Below, piece after piece: positions 47,527 through 58,100 of a stretch of DNA of 64,000 bases (its first letter is position 1; every line of letters starts with the position of its first letter). Below the pieces are notes generated by a model. That model made no database searches, was not told where the DNA came from, and was given only the letters and a program-made list of their open reading frames with translations. Source of the DNA: Sutterella sp. (GTDB taxonomy: Bacteria > Pseudomonadota > Gammaproteobacteria > Burkholderiales > Burkholderiaceae_F). The DNA lies in NCBI GenBank assembly GCA_019418605.1, contig DYBN01000020.1, positions 1 to 64,000 of the forward strand, given 5' to 3'. Position numbers and translations under genes: made by a program.

Positions 47527-47577
47527 GGAAAAGGGCGCTCCTGCAAAGAGGGAGGCGCCCTTTTCCTTTTTTGTGCG
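47527..47577 (+). terminator. Terminator / IS-end hairpin
   Basis: AAAAGGGCGC pairs with GCGCCCTTTT around a loop of about 18 bases and is followed by CCTTTTTT. It could terminate the upstream gene, and its left arm also matches the far side of the transposase gene in inverted orientation. Confidence 0.6.
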
Positions 47578-49073
47578 CAAGCCTGATGCTCAAAGCCTTG
47601 GACCGTGCGGACAGACAGCGTTGTTGATTCGCGCCATGAACTGCATGGCGAGCACGCACACCGCCATTCGGATGCTGTTGGCAAAGAACCCGGAAAGCGA
47701 GCACTTGCTGGCATAACACTCGCTTTTCCATTCACAATTGAGCCGCTCATCCTGGCCCCGGTCGCAGAACAGGGCCTCGTACAACTCCACGGCGTACTTC
47801 GCATCTTTTTCGGCCAGTTCAAAGGAAAGCACGGGAGCTGAGCGCCCTTTTCGTTCGCCGCGACCCTGAGTGATGGCGCAGAGCTCGTCGACGGTCAAAT
47901 TCGTTTGGATGTAGCGTAAATTGGCCTCGTCCTTGTGCTCCGGCGTGTAGTTGAGGCGGTAAATCACGGTGCGCTTTTGACTCCAACTCTGTGCTTGATA
48001 ATCGCGCACGACGCCACAGCAGCGAAACGGCTCGGCATCGGCTTCATTGCCGGCTTTGAGTTTGAATGCCTTCGGATCTCCGAAAAGTTCCAACACAGCC
48101 GTCGGCAACGACCTGGCAAACGACTCGCTCAATGCGCACTGATGCTGGATTTGCCTGATCAACTGTGGCCGGATATAGCGCCCGCCGGCTGCATTGCAGC
48201 CAATGACGTACTTTGCTCCTTTGTCTTCAATGCGACAGATCAGCTCGTCGTTGTTGTAGCCGGTGTCGGCGCGAATCACGACCAGTTTTCCAGGAAACCG
48301 CTCCTGAACGGTATCGAGCAGTGCTTCCACTTGATTGAGCATGAGATGCGCACCGTTGGTTGCGCCCGGAGCGTTCTGTGCGAAGGCCGCCACGCCATTG
48401 ATGGTGACGAAGATCGGCAAATACGCCGTCTCCTGATAGGCGCCGTCGTATTTGCGCATTTCCTGATTGCCGTTCAGAGCAATGGGAGTGCTGTCGACGT
48501 CAATGACGATGCACTTGGGATCTTTTCCGGCAACAATCTCGAGGCAGTGATCGAGCAGCCTGCTGGTGACGGAGTCCATCAGCGGGCAGGAAATCTTGCG
48601 GTGGTCATCATTGGGAAGATCGTCAAGAGTGACTGCTTCGCGCTCGAGTATGGCCGCCCGCTGGAGATTGCAAACTTCGCCAAGTGTCGAGAAAAAGCGC
48701 GACAGCGTCGGCGCTGAGGCCAGCCGTTGCGTTCTGGTCGAATATCGGAAAATCGGATTGAACTGCGCGTGTTCAACGGCCGTCAGCTGATAGTCGCCGC
48801 TGAAGATCAAAGAGAGGGTCTGCAGCAGGAGATCTTGGTGGGAATAACGGTAAAGCAGAAGGGGACGTGGAGCGTACTTCTCAAAAAGTGCAGCAATCTC
48901 TTTGAACACGCTGGTGTGTCGGACGAACCGGGCGGCTGATACCACCCCGGGACGACGGGTGACAGATTTGCTGGTGAAAGAGACTTCAATCTTGTCCGGG
49001 AAAAGGCTACAATTCATTCGGGCGCTCCTCATGTGTGTTTTGTGGTAGAAATACTTCGCGGGGAAGCGCCCTT
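47531..49073 (-). mobile_element. IS1380-type insertion sequence (ends tentative)
   Basis: The element is defined by the transposase gene. A 9-bp inverted repeat, AAGGGCGCT (47531-47539) and AGCGCCCTT (49065-49073), brackets it and gives a size of about 1.54 kb. No matching target duplication lies directly outside. An 11-bp direct repeat GCCTTGATTTT occurs at 47491-47501 and 49099-49109. Confidence 0.45.
47590..49032 (-). CDS. IS1380-type transposase
   Basis: This 480-residue DDE transposase resembles the IS1380 family: an N-terminal DNA-binding part, then IVIDVDSTPIALNGNQE with the first catalytic Asp followed by KYDGAYQE, and VVIRADTGYNNDEL with the second. The frame is complete. It lies at the edge of a lower-GC island and beside an asparaginase remnant, so it may have caused the truncation. 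Confidence 0.85.
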   Translation of the reverse strand: MRSARMNCSLFPDKIEVSFTSKSVTRRPGVVSAARFVRHTSVFKEIAALFEKYAPRPLLLYRYSHQDLLLQTLSLIFSGDYQLTAVEHAQFNPIFRYSTRTQRLASAPTLSRFFSTLGEVCNLQRAAILEREAVTLDDLPNDDHRKISCPLMDSVTSRLLDHCLEIVAGKDPKCIVIDVDSTPIALNGNQEMRKYDGAYQETAYLPIFVTINGVAAFAQNAPGATNGAHLMLNQVEALLDTVQERFPGKLVVIRADTGYNNDELICRIEDKGAKYVIGCNAAGGRYIRPQLIRQIQHQCALSESFARSLPTAVLELFGDPKAFKLKAGNEADAEPFRCCGVVRDYQAQSWSQKRTVIYRLNYTPEHKDEANLRYIQTNLTVDELCAITQGRGERKGRSAPVLSFELAEKDAKYAVELYEALFCDRGQDERLNCEWKSECYASKCSLSGFFANSIRMAVCVLAMQFMARINNAVCPHGPRL

Positions 49074-49169
49074 AATTTTATCTCGAATCGTCCGCGAAGC
49101 CTTGATTTTATTGACTAAAATCACATTTTGCAAAAATTACTTTCTTTTGCTAGATGTAGTTGAAATCTT

Positions 49170-49581
49170 ACGTTCCGCCGCGCACGTCCAGCCTCGTCAC
49201 AAAGCGCCCTCAGGCATCGCATCCAGGGCCGATGAAATATTCAGGCTAGTGCTTGCTCACGGGGGTGATGACGCAGTGTTTGTAAATGCAGCCTTAGCTG
49301 CAGGAGTAAAGGGCATTGTGCATGTCGGTACTGGTCACGGCAACATCTCCAAAAAAATGGAAACAGGCTTATTTAAAGCCGCTCAAGCAGGGGTAATAGT
49401 GGTGCGAGCCTCCCGCACAGGAGCAGGTCCTGTGCTTGAGGGGCTGGAGAAATGGCAGAAGGCAGGTTTTATTCCCGCCGGAACGCTCAATCCTCAGAAA
49501 GCTCGAATTCTTCTGCAACTTGCCCTTACCCGCTACGGGCAGAACGCGAAAGCTGTAGCTCGGTGTTTTGCTCGTTACTGA
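49170..49581 (+). pseudogene. Asparaginase C-terminal remnant
   Basis: From about 49170 the frame encodes the last ~130 residues of a type II-like L-asparaginase, including VNAALAAGVKGIVHVGTG, VVVRASRTG, and the family-typical AGTLNPQKARILLQLALT near the end. The N-terminal two thirds with both catalytic Thr regions are missing. The upstream side is AT-rich sequence next to the IS, so the gene is a 5'-truncated pseudogene, not a functional enzyme. Confidence 0.8.
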
Positions 49582-49622
49582 AAAGGCCCGTTCAACACCG
49601 ACATCAGAAGGGAAATAACAAG

Positions 49623-51029
49623 ATGTATGACTTATTGTTGCGTAATGCGCACGTAGTGGATCCTTTAAATGGGGTCAATGGCGTAAGCGATGTAGCAATT
49701 TCCGATGGAAAAATTGCCGCTGTCGGGGCCAACCTTGAGGGTTCGGCAAAGAACGAAGAGGATTTCTCTGGACTGGTGCTTCAGCCTGGAATTATCGACT
49801 CTCACGTGCACCTTGGCTCCATGTGGGGATCACATTTTGGACCTCGGATGCTGGCTCGTGCAGGTGTTACAACCTGCTTAGATATGGCCGGCCCCTTGAA
49901 CGACATTTTGGATAGCGTTCCAGAATACGGCGCTGGAATTAACATGGCGATTTTGCAGTTTGCATCGCCTCCATTTACATTCAAAACCAGTGCGCCCTCC
50001 AAGACCGACATGGAAGCTTTGATCGACAGGTCTCTTGAAAACGGAGCACTTGGCGTCAAACTTTTGGGCGGTCACTACCCACTTACACCCGAAGTCTCTT
50101 CCGTGCTCATCCAAACAGCGCTTGAAAGGCGCGCCTATGTAGCTTGGCACGCGGGGACAACAGCGCATGGTTCTAATATCGAAGGGATGCTCGAAGCGAT
50201 AGAAATGGCCAAAGGCTACCCATTGCATCTCGCGCACATTAATGCCTATTGTCGTGGAGCCATTAAGCCCGAACTCGAAGAATGTGCAATGGCCATTGAT
50301 GCGCTCATCAAAAACCCAAACATCTTCTGCGAAAGCTACATTTCCCCCAAAAACGGTACGCGTCTAACCTGCGATGAAAATGGCAAGATTCAATCCAAGG
50401 TAACGGGCAATTGTTTGAGACGCTTTGGATTCTCGGAAGACCGTGACGGCGTGAGACAAGCGCTTCTTTCAGGTAAAGCCTTTGCGGTCTACGATGCAGG
50501 CGGCTATTCCGACCTCTGCACGGGAGAAAAAGCACTTAAGTTATGGGAAGCTGCAGATACCGATGTAGGCGGCAGTTTCAATGTGAATCCTCCCTTGCCG
50601 CGCATTGAATTGGCTCAAGCCAAGCGTCCCGATGGAGCATTCGTGGTTGATGCCATTTCTACCGATGGCGGTTGTATACCGCGCAATGTGATTTTGTCTC
50701 TTGGGCTTTCTTTAGTGAAGCTTGATGTGTTGTCGCTCACGGAATTTGTACAGAAGACATCCTTAAATCCCGCGCGCATGTTGCGACTTAAGGATAAGGG
50801 GCATCTCTCTGTAGGTGCTGACGCTGACATTACGGTATTTGACTATTTGCGTCAGGAACCTGTGGCTTCGTTTGTGGCAGGTCTTCCTGTTCTACAAAAA
50901 GGGAATGTTGTGGGTCAGGGCGCCTCTGTGATTTGCACAGAGCGCGGAGCGAATGCCATTGAATCGCGCGGCATGAAGGCAACGGTCGTCGATCCAGGCC
51001 AACAAGTAGAGCGAATCAAAGCAATCTAA
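49623..51029 (+). CDS. Amidohydrolase, dihydroorotase/D-aminoacylase-like
   Basis: The protein has 468 residues from the ATG at 49623, with AAGGGA ten bases upstream. The metal site opens with GIIDSHVHLG; later HLAHINAYC and a C-terminal LSVGADADITVFD belong to the amidohydrolase composite domain. The substrate is unknown; hydantoin, N-acyl amino acid or similar ring amides are plausible. GC content and codon use are clearly lower than in the surrounding genome, suggesting transfer. It sits just after an asparaginase remnant and before a LysR remnant, so the three may once have formed an amide or amino-acid catabolic cluster. Confidence 0.85.
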   Translation: MYDLLLRNAHVVDPLNGVNGVSDVAISDGKIAAVGANLEGSAKNEEDFSGLVLQPGIIDSHVHLGSMWGSHFGPRMLARAGVTTCLDMAGPLNDILDSVPEYGAGINMAILQFASPPFTFKTSAPSKTDMEALIDRSLENGALGVKLLGGHYPLTPEVSSVLIQTALERRAYVAWHAGTTAHGSNIEGMLEAIEMAKGYPLHLAHINAYCRGAIKPELEECAMAIDALIKNPNIFCESYISPKNGTRLTCDENGKIQSKVTGNCLRRFGFSEDRDGVRQALLSGKAFAVYDAGGYSDLCTGEKALKLWEAADTDVGGSFNVNPPLPRIELAQAKRPDGAFVVDAISTDGGCIPRNVILSLGLSLVKLDVLSLTEFVQKTSLNPARMLRLKDKGHLSVGADADITVFDYLRQEPVASFVAGLPVLQKGNVVGQGASVICTERGANAIESRGMKATVVDPGQQVERIKAI

Positions 51030-51054
51030 AACTTAAACAACTCTCCAGGGTTTC

Positions 51055-51085
51055 CTCGCCGGTCATCGCCAGCGAGGATTTTTTT
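51055..51085 (+). terminator. Terminator after amidohydrolase
   Basis: CCTCGC (51055-51060) pairs with GCGAGG (51072-51077), followed by ATTTTTTT. Confidence 0.75.
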
Positions 51086-51091
51086 GTGCGT

Positions 51092-51789
51092 TCAGATCAC
51101 GATCTTCAGTTTGCCTGCCAACCACGGCGCAAACTGCAAAATGTGCGGAATAATTTGATTACTGACGCAATCGTGCGCAATGTCACAAAGAAAAGCAGCT
51201 TCAGACAGATATTCGTTTTTTCGCCCCATCAACAAAACCTCACGCGTCAAAGTTGGCGCGGGCATAGGAAGCACAGCCAAGTCTGTAAGCATGTGGATAT
51301 TTTGCAAAACGCTGGTTGGTCGAGTATAGGCCCAGCCGATCCCGAGTTGAACCAAACGCAGCATTAATGCGTTGGTGTCCACCGCTATGTGCTCAGGGAA
51401 ATTAAAACCGTTACTGCGCGCAAAGAGATCATTGAGTTTGCCGGCACCGCTTTCTTTCCAATAGTGAATCAAAGGCAACCCACACAGTCTCAAGTCATCC
51501 CAAGTCCAACATTTTCGAGTGGCGGCTACAGATTTAGCAGCAGAATAACCGACGGCTCTTCAAACAGTTTAGTACGCCAGATTTTGGCGGGCTCGAGGGA
51601 AATGTCGTTAGAAATGACCAAATCGAGTTTACGTTCTAACAAACGTTGCATCAAGATATTGGCACTGGCGGTAATCAGCAGTATCTGCGACACGGTAGGC
51701 AATGTCCGCTCAACGATCTTGGCATCCAAATTCAGAGACAAACTTTCGAGAATTCCCACTCGCAACACAGCCTGAAATTCCTCGGCCAA
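51092..51789 (-). pseudogene. LysR-type regulator remnant (frameshift, 5' loss)
   Basis: Two overlapping minus-strand frames together encode the effector-binding half of a LysR regulator. The first (51789-51526) starts in VLRVGILES and ends LLLNL-stop. The second resumes with KSVAATRKCWTWDDLR and continues to 51092. A single-base slip near 51535-51545 joins them. The N-terminal winged helix is absent, and the 5' end stops abruptly about 45 bases before ogt. The low GC matches the neighbouring amidohydrolase, which it may once have controlled. Confidence 0.75.
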
Positions 51790-51837
51790 GCCAAAGCCCG
51801 GGAAAACATGCCGGCGTCCTCCCGGGGCATTTTCAAA

Positions 51838-52392
51838 CTACGGCCTGTCTGCGAGATCATTCAGCCGAAGCCAGGCGCCGATGCCGCTTTTTTCCTTCTC
51901 GCCCATGTAGGCCGCAGGCCTTAACGTCTCGGGCTTGAGAATGTCCATGCGCGAGAGCGCCTGATTCGTCGTCACCCGGTGGCAGGGAATCAAAATCGGA
52001 AAAGGATTGGCTGCAAGAGCGCCTCCGACGGCGCGCGCGGCCCCGGGCTTTCCGACGCGCTCGGCCACTTCGGCATAGGTAAGAAATTCGCCCGGGGCAA
52101 TGTCGCAGACGCACGCGAGCACGCGCCGGGAAAAAGCCGAGAGCGCCTGCATGCGGGGAAGCGCAAAAAGCGCCTTCCTTTCGTTTTCTTCCATCAGATG
52201 CGGGTGGTCCAAAAGCGTGTCGACAACCTGCATCCAGAGGCTGATCGATTCCGGAGCCGGGTCGGGGACGTCGATCACGTCAAGCTCGGGCACCACGGCC
52301 CACAGAGCGCCTTCTTTTTCCTCAAAGCGCACGCTCCCCCAGGGAGCCGGAAGTCGATAGCCCTGCGGGGCTTGATGTTCAGATCGATGCAT
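51838..52392 (-). CDS. ogt: Methylated-DNA-protein cysteine methyltransferase
   Basis: This 184-residue DNA repair protein has the active-site motif IPCHRV and the FLTYAEVAERVGKPGAARAVGGALAANP segment of the Ogt/Ada C-domain. It removes alkyl groups from O6-alkylguanine by transferring them to its Cys. The ATG at 52392 gives the usual N-terminus; longer starts add an unrelated stretch. It lies about 50 bases after ispH on the same strand. Confidence 0.92.
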   Translation of the reverse strand: MHRSEHQAPQGYRLPAPWGSVRFEEKEGALWAVVPELDVIDVPDPAPESISLWMQVVDTLLDHPHLMEENERKALFALPRMQALSAFSRRVLACVCDIAPGEFLTYAEVAERVGKPGAARAVGGALAANPFPILIPCHRVTTNQALSRMDILKPETLRPAAYMGEKEKSGIGAWLRLNDLADRP

Positions 52393-52445
52393 TGCTCTCA
52401 ACTCTTCTTTTTGTTTCTGAAAACGCACGTGCGCCTGCGGGCGCA

Positions 52446-53414
52446 TCAGGCGCGCCCGGTCTTGTCTCGCGCTGCCGCAAGGTCGCTCTCCCACAAGCCC
52501 TTGGGCATGGGAAAGGCCACCGCCTCGTCGGCTCCCTCGATTTCGCTTACCTCGACGGCGGGGAAGGTCTTCTTCAAGTAGGAGAGCACCCCCTGCACGA
52601 GAAACTCGGGGGCCGAGGCGCCCGCCGTGATGCCCACGCGCTCGACTCCCTCAAACCAGGCCGGATCGATGTTTTCGGCCGTGTCCACAAGATAAGCGCG
52701 GGCCCCCTCGCGGCTTCCCACCTCGCGCAGCCGGTTGGAGTTGGAGCTTGTCATCGAGCCGATTACAAGAATGAGGTCAACGGCGCGGGCAAGTTTTTTC
52801 ACCGCATCCTGCCTGTTTTGCGTGGCGTAGCACACGTCGCTCTTTTTGGGCTCGGCAATGGCGGGAAAGCGTTTTTTAAGCGCATCGATCACGCTTTTGG
52901 CGTCATCGACCGAGAGCGTGGTCTGAGAGACATAAGCTAGGGGCTTTTCCTTGAGCGCATCCGGAAGCTTCTCAACGGCTTTTTGAGACTCCACGAGAAT
53001 CATCCCGTCGTCGACCTGCCCCATCGTGCCCTCGACTTCGGGGTGGCCCGCGTGTCCGATCATGATGATGGTCTTGCCGTCTTCGCGCATGCGCACCACC
53101 TCGCGGTGCACCTTCGTTACCAGAGGGCAGGTCGCGTCAAAGATGCGCAGCGCCCTGCCGCGGGCCTGCGCCTCGACTTCGCGCGAGACGCCGTGCGCGG
53201 AAAAGATGAGCGTGGCGTTGTCGGGCACTTCGCTGATGTCGTCGACAAAAACCGCGCCCTGCGCCCGGAGCTTTTCAACCACGGTGCGGTTGTGCACGAT
53301 TTCGTGGCGCACGTAGATCGGCGCGCCGAAAACCTCGATGGCGCGCTCGACGATGGCGATGGCGCGGGTGACGCCCGCGCAAAATCCACGGGGGCGGGCT
53401 AAAAGAACCTGCAT
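52446..53414 (-). CDS. ispH: 4-hydroxy-3-methylbut-2-enyl diphosphate reductase
   Basis: This 322-residue iron-sulfur enzyme performs the last step of the MEP isoprenoid pathway, making IPP and DMAPP. The three cluster cysteines are at about 12 (GFCAGV), 96 (ATCPLV) and 195 (DVCYAT). VRHEIVHN and SAHGVS are also present. The start at 53414 gives the standard N-terminus [14 protein letters not shown]. Confidence 0.96.
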   Translation of the reverse strand: MQVLLARPRGFCAGVTRAIAIVERAIEVFGAPIYVRHEIVHNRTVVEKLRAQGAVFVDDISEVPDNATLIFSAHGVSREVEAQARGRALRIFDATCPLVTKVHREVVRMREDGKTIIMIGHAGHPEVEGTMGQVDDGMILVESQKAVEKLPDALKEKPLAYVSQTTLSVDDAKSVIDALKKRFPAIAEPKKSDVCYATQNRQDAVKKLARAVDLILVIGSMTSSNSNRLREVGSREGARAYLVDTAENIDPAWFEGVERVGITAGASAPEFLVQGVLSYLKKTFPAVEVSEIEGADEAVAFPMPKGLWESDLAAARDKTGRA

Positions 53415-54031
53415 GGGCAAGGGGGCTCCTCTTTGTCGATGTTTTGTGCTGCGTCCTCTTTCGTGCCCGGGGCCTGCACGGCCGCCGGCCGTCAAGGGAA
53501 GGTCTCAGCCTTCGGGGCAGGGCCGGACCGGACAGGTCGAAAAAGCGACGCTAAATTTAAGAAAGCGAAACGGCAGGGGCGGCAAGGCCTGCGCAAGGCG
53601 CGCGGGCGCCCGCGGGAAAAAAACTTTCCTCGCGCCGCCCCTTTTTGATTGCGACTATATCCAAGAGCCCGTGAAAAGCACAAGCGGCAGGCCTCCCGCC
53701 CCTCTCATTAACAAAGGCAGCCTGCGGGATAGCGCCCTTGTCTTTTTTCGGCCGCGCCCGGGAGCCCGCGGCGCCCGGCGATTTTTCTCCAACCCTCTGG
53801 TTTTTTTGAGATTTTTTCAGTAAAATGCGCGCCCTGCGACACAAAGCCGTGCGGGATGCACGCACGCGACAGCTTCCATCGGTCGACCGTTTGCCGGGAT
53901 GATTCTTGGCAAGGGGTTGTTTTTGTCGTATAATTTTAGTCTTTCGGAATTTTCGCGCTCACGCTTTGCTCAACAAGAGAAGCGAAGGCGTGAAGCGTCA
54001 TCAACACATTTTTTATTTACGGGAGTAAGCG
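53415..54031. other. Intergenic region ispH/rpmB
   Basis: About 600 bases with several GC-rich hairpins (for example GGGGCGGC near 53574 with GCCGCCCC near 53635 followed by T). No gene is convincing. The right end holds the rpmB promoter. Confidence 0.45.
53906..53934 (+). promoter_or_regulatory. rpmB promoter
   Basis: TTGGCA (53906-53911) and a perfect TATAAT (53929-53934) are separated by exactly 17 bases, about 100 bases before rpmB. Confidence 0.75.
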
Positions 54032-54265
54032 ATGGCACGAGTGTGTCAAGTCACCGGCAAGGCGCCGATGGTCGGCCATCAAGTCTCGCACGCGAACAAC
54101 AAGACCAAGCGTCGTTTCATGCCGAACCTGCAGTATCGCCGTTTCTGGGTCGAAAGTGAAAATCGTTGGGTCCGCCTGCGTTTGACGACGGCTGGTCTGC
54201 GTACTGTCGACAAGGTTGGTATCGATGCGGTTCTCGCGGATCTCCGCGCCCGCGGCGAAATCTAA
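54032..54265 (+). CDS. rpmB: 50S ribosomal protein L28
   Basis: This 77-residue L28 opens with [10 protein letters not shown] and contains [12 protein letters not shown], diagnostic for the family. GGGAG lies before the ATG. rpmB-rpmG pairing is standard in proteobacteria. Confidence 0.97.
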   Translation: MARVCQVTGKAPMVGHQVSHANNKTKRRFMPNLQYRRFWVESENRWVRLRLTTAGLRTVDKVGIDAVLADLRARGEI

Positions 54266-54282
54266 TTCAAGGAGATTGAACC

Positions 54283-54450
54283 ATGGCAAAGGGTGCACGC
54301 GAAATCATCAAGATGGAGTCTTCGGCCGGCACCGGCTACTTCGTGACCACCACGAAGAACAAGAAGAACTCTTCGGGCAAGCTCGAACGCAACATGTACG
54401 ATCCGGTTGCCCGCAAGCACGTCCTGTTTAAGGAAGTGAAGCTGCGCTAA
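54283..54450 (+). CDS. rpmG: 50S ribosomal protein L33
   Basis: This 55-residue protein opens with [13 protein letters not shown] and ends [11 protein letters not shown], the family pattern of L33 without the zinc-binding cysteines. AAGGAG precedes the ATG, 17 bases after rpmB. Confidence 0.97.
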   Translation: MAKGAREIIKMESSAGTGYFVTTTKNKKNSSGKLERNMYDPVARKHVLFKEVKLR

Positions 54451-54573
54451 TTCCCTTTTTTGGGATCAGGTGCAGACCCCGTCAGAAGCCCGCATCGGCC
54501 TGAGGGGCTGGGTAGAAAAAATTAAAGCGCGAGACATACGCAATCTGCCCGTACAACAAGCTGCATGCAAGGA

Positions 54574-54610
54574 CTGATGATTCCCTGGCAAACGGGATTC
54601 ATCAGTTTTT
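54574..54610 (+). terminator. Terminator after rpmG
   Basis: CTGATGATTCCC pairs with GGGATTCATCAG (one mismatch), followed by TTTTT. Confidence 0.8.
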
Positions 54611-54990
54611 GTTTTTTAGGGGCCCCGTTCCGCCCCCGCCCCGCTTCTTTCATTTTCCTCCTTCCCCGGGCGTCCGGCCTCTGACCACCATTTTCCCGGC
54701 AGCCTTCGAGCAGCATTTATCCGGCCCGCCGCAAGCAGGGCTTCTCGCCTTCGCTTCGCATCTTCTTCACGCCCTTTGATCGTCTTTCGGGCGTCTTTCG
54801 AGCGGCTTTTTAGCTCTCGGCTTTGAGCGCCTTTTCTCCCGGCGCGCCCTCTTCTCCCCCGCTTTGGAGAGCCCGCCGCGCTTTGCCCTTTAACCCCGCA
54901 AAGCCGCCCTCCGGCAATCCTGCACGCTCGTCGTCCAAGCGTTCAGCCCGAGCCCGGGCATCCTCCCGCACTGTCAAAAGACCTGTACGC

Positions 54991-55051
54991 AAAAAGCGGC
55001 CCCGCCGGGGAGACGAAGTCGTTTTCTCCTTCGCCGTCCCGGCGGGGCCGC
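54991..55051 (-). terminator. Terminator of autotransporter 2
   Basis: GCGGCCCCGCCGGG (54996-55009) and CCCGGCGGGGCCGC (55038-55051) form a perfect 14-bp stem. On the minus strand it ends in TTTTT, about 110 bases after the autotransporter stop. Confidence 0.75.
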
Positions 55052-55163
55052 GGCGTTTGCGCTCGAAGCTTGGCGCGCACGGGCGGGCTTGACGCGCCCG
55101 GAGCAGGCATCCTGTCCCGGGCCCTCGCGCGGCGCCCGCGCGCCTTCTTTTGAGCGAGGCTCT

Positions 55164-58100
55164 TTAGAAGGCGTACTTCGCTCTCAACTGCATGTTGAGT
55201 GCGGAGCGCTCCTCGTCGCCCCACTCGTAGCCCGCACGCAGACCGAACGTGAAGCCTCCCTTCGTGGCATCAAGTCCGATGCGCGAGCGGATCTTCACGT
55301 CGTCGGCAAAGGTGTAGTTGTAGGTGCTTTCGGCACCCGCAAAGCGCACCTTGCTGTCGATCTCGGTGTCGGCCACCGTGGGCACCACGGCGAGCATGAA
55401 CGAGGGCGTCATCGAGAAGCCGCCCGTTGTTTCAATGTCCTTCGTGATGCGCGCGCCGATCGGGAATTCGACGGCGGTGGCGTCCGAATCGTCAACCTCG
55501 GCGCCGTGGCCGTTGTTAAAGCCGTCCGAGCGCAGGTGGTAGACGTCGACGCCGATAAAGGGCGTCAGGTCGGCCCAGGAGAGCTCAAAGGTCTTCTCGC
55601 CCTGCACGCCGAACGAGTACACCGCGGTCGTCGTGTCCGTGTCAACGTCGGCCGCGCCTCCGATCGTGAAGTCGCTCTTGAGCCACGTGGCGGAAATATC
55701 GCCCAGGATGTCAAAACCCGCAACCGTGGTCTTGCCGTACAAAGACAATCCGTAGAAGTCGAAGTCGTCTTCACCGTCAACGGCGTCGTTTTCCGTCTTG
55801 CCGGTGCCGGCCGTGAAGGCCGCGCCGAAGGTAAAGCGCTCCGTCTGGGCTTCGCCGCCCACCACGATGCCGTAGACGTCCGTTTCGGTGTTGATGTCCT
55901 GGCCGCCCGAGGAAATGCCGTCCAACTTCGTTTTCCCGCCGACAAACTGCGCCCACAGGCGGTTGCCCTCGCCCTTGACGCTTTCTTCGCGCACGACCTG
56001 ACGCAGATCGCTTGCGCGGTCATAGGCGGTGGTAAAGGCCGTGAGCGCCCCGGCCGGGTTCATGGCCGCATCAAAGCGCGCAGCCACCGAGGGCAGCGCC
56101 GAGATGTTGCCCGAGGCGTCGGTCAGGAGCGCATTGACGTAGTCGTAGGCTTCGCCCCCGGCGAGCATGCCGGCGTTGGCAAGCGCCGAGCCCTGCATGA
56201 GATCGCCGTAGATGAGGCCCGCATCCTGCAGCGTCGCGCCGATCGTGCCGTCGGCACCCATCTCAAGCTTCCAGAGCGCGTTGCCCGCCACGAGGTTGTC
56301 CGCCCAGTTAAGGTTTTGGGCTGTGTTGTTGGTGAGAAGATAGCCTACGCCCTGGCGAATGTCGCCCACGGGCACGGCCTTGGAGCCCTCGGCAACCGTG
56401 ATGCTCTCAGGATTTGACGCCGTGATCACGGCGGTTGTCCCGTCAAGGCCCGTGACGTCGGCCACCAGCGCGGAGTTGGCGGCAAAGACGACGCTGCCCG
56501 CGGTCACGGTCTTGTCGCCGGAATTTGCGTTGACCGTGCCGTCGACCTTGAGGCCGCCCGAGGCCGCATCGATTGTGACGGGCTTGGCCACGTAGACCGC
56601 GGCAAGGTTTTCGCCCTCGCCGTCGCCCCAGGAGAGATACCCCTTGTCGGCGGCATCAAAGATTCCGGACGCGTCGGTTGAGCCAAGCACCGCGTAGCTG
56701 TTTTCACCCACGACGATGCGGCCGTCGATTTTGTCGCCTGCGAACTTGAGCGCCGAGGCGTCTTCAATCGTCTGTCCGTCCACGTAGACCGGGTCAAGGA
56801 AGTAGCTTGCGCCCTGCAGGCTTTGCGAGGCAATCGTGAGGTCGCCCGCCTTGCCGGCTTCCCCCGTCGTGCCGATGTTGATGCTGACGTTTTGAGCATC
56901 TTGGGCAATCTGAAGATTTGACGCCTGCAAAGCGCCCGTGATGGTAAGCGTGCCGCTTCCCAGCGTCAGGGACTCGACCGTCGTAGCGGCCGCCTCCCGT
57001 GCGGTTTCAAGCGTCGACTTTCCCGACATCGTCAGGCTCTCGAAGGATGCAGCGCCTCCGTTGACGGCAACGGTGCCGGAATCAACGGCCGCCTCGGTGA
57101 TGGCAAGATTGCCGCCGTTGACTTCAAGCGCAGCGCCGCTTACGACTTCAAGCTTGCTGCCCACCGAAGCCGCGGCCTCGGAATTGGCAAGGCCAAGGGC
57201 CAGCGTACCGTTGACTTGAACCGTCTTTCCTTCGTCGCCGTCGGCAAACGTGATGAGAGAGCCGTTTTGTCCGGCAAGCGTGAGCGTGCTGCCCGCGCTG
57301 ACAGAGACGCTGTCAACGCCCTCGCCCACCTCGATGCTGCCCACGCCGATCGTCTTGTCGATGGTTGCGCTGCCGGTTTCCGAATCAATGGTCGCGGTGA
57401 TGCCGCTGTAGACGAGCCCATCCTGCCCGTTGATGTCGTCAATTGAAACCTTGCCGTTGACCGCCGTGTTAAGCGTGCCCGTGAAGTTGATCAGAACTCC
57501 CTGACCAATAAGTCCGCGCACTTCGTTGGCGTAGAGGTCATTGAAAAACTTATCGTTGAAGGTGAGCGTGCCGCTTCCAAACTCAAATCGGCCATCTTCG
57601 CGCAACGATTCAACCTGACTGTTTCCGCCGTTTTCGTCAAGAGCAGTGGAAAAGATCTGGCCCGTGGAGGTCACAAGTTCGCCGCCATCCAGCTTGAGAG
57701 AACCGCTCTCGCCGTTAAACAGAATCGTGTCGACTTCCAAACGGCCGAACTGCCCATCAAGCCCGGAGAGCACCATCGACCCGCCGTCAATGTCAAGCGT
57801 GGGCGTGTGCATGACCGTGTTGCCGCGAACGGTCGTGTTGCCCGCCTGCAGGTGCACGGCCAAGCCGAAGTCGTACTCGCCGCTGTCAAAGAAGAGCTGC
57901 ACGCCGCCCTTCGTTTCGTCATCTTCGTGATAGGTCCAGATGCCGTTGACGGCAACGGTCGAGCCGTCTTCCCGCAGATCCAAAAGCTCTGAGTCGCGAT
58001 AGTAGACCTCGCCGTCGCCGCCGTACTCCGAAAGCCGATCGTACTTCTGGCTCTCAAAGGAGTCTTGGATGCTCGTGACACGCTCAAGATAGGTGATCGG

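Larger units (their letters stand above)
54451..55163. other. Intergenic region with two terminators
   Basis: About 700 bases between convergent rpmG and autotransporter 2. Apart from the two terminators listed separately, the rest (54620-54990) is pyrimidine-rich on the plus strand and shows no supported gene. Confidence 0.5.
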
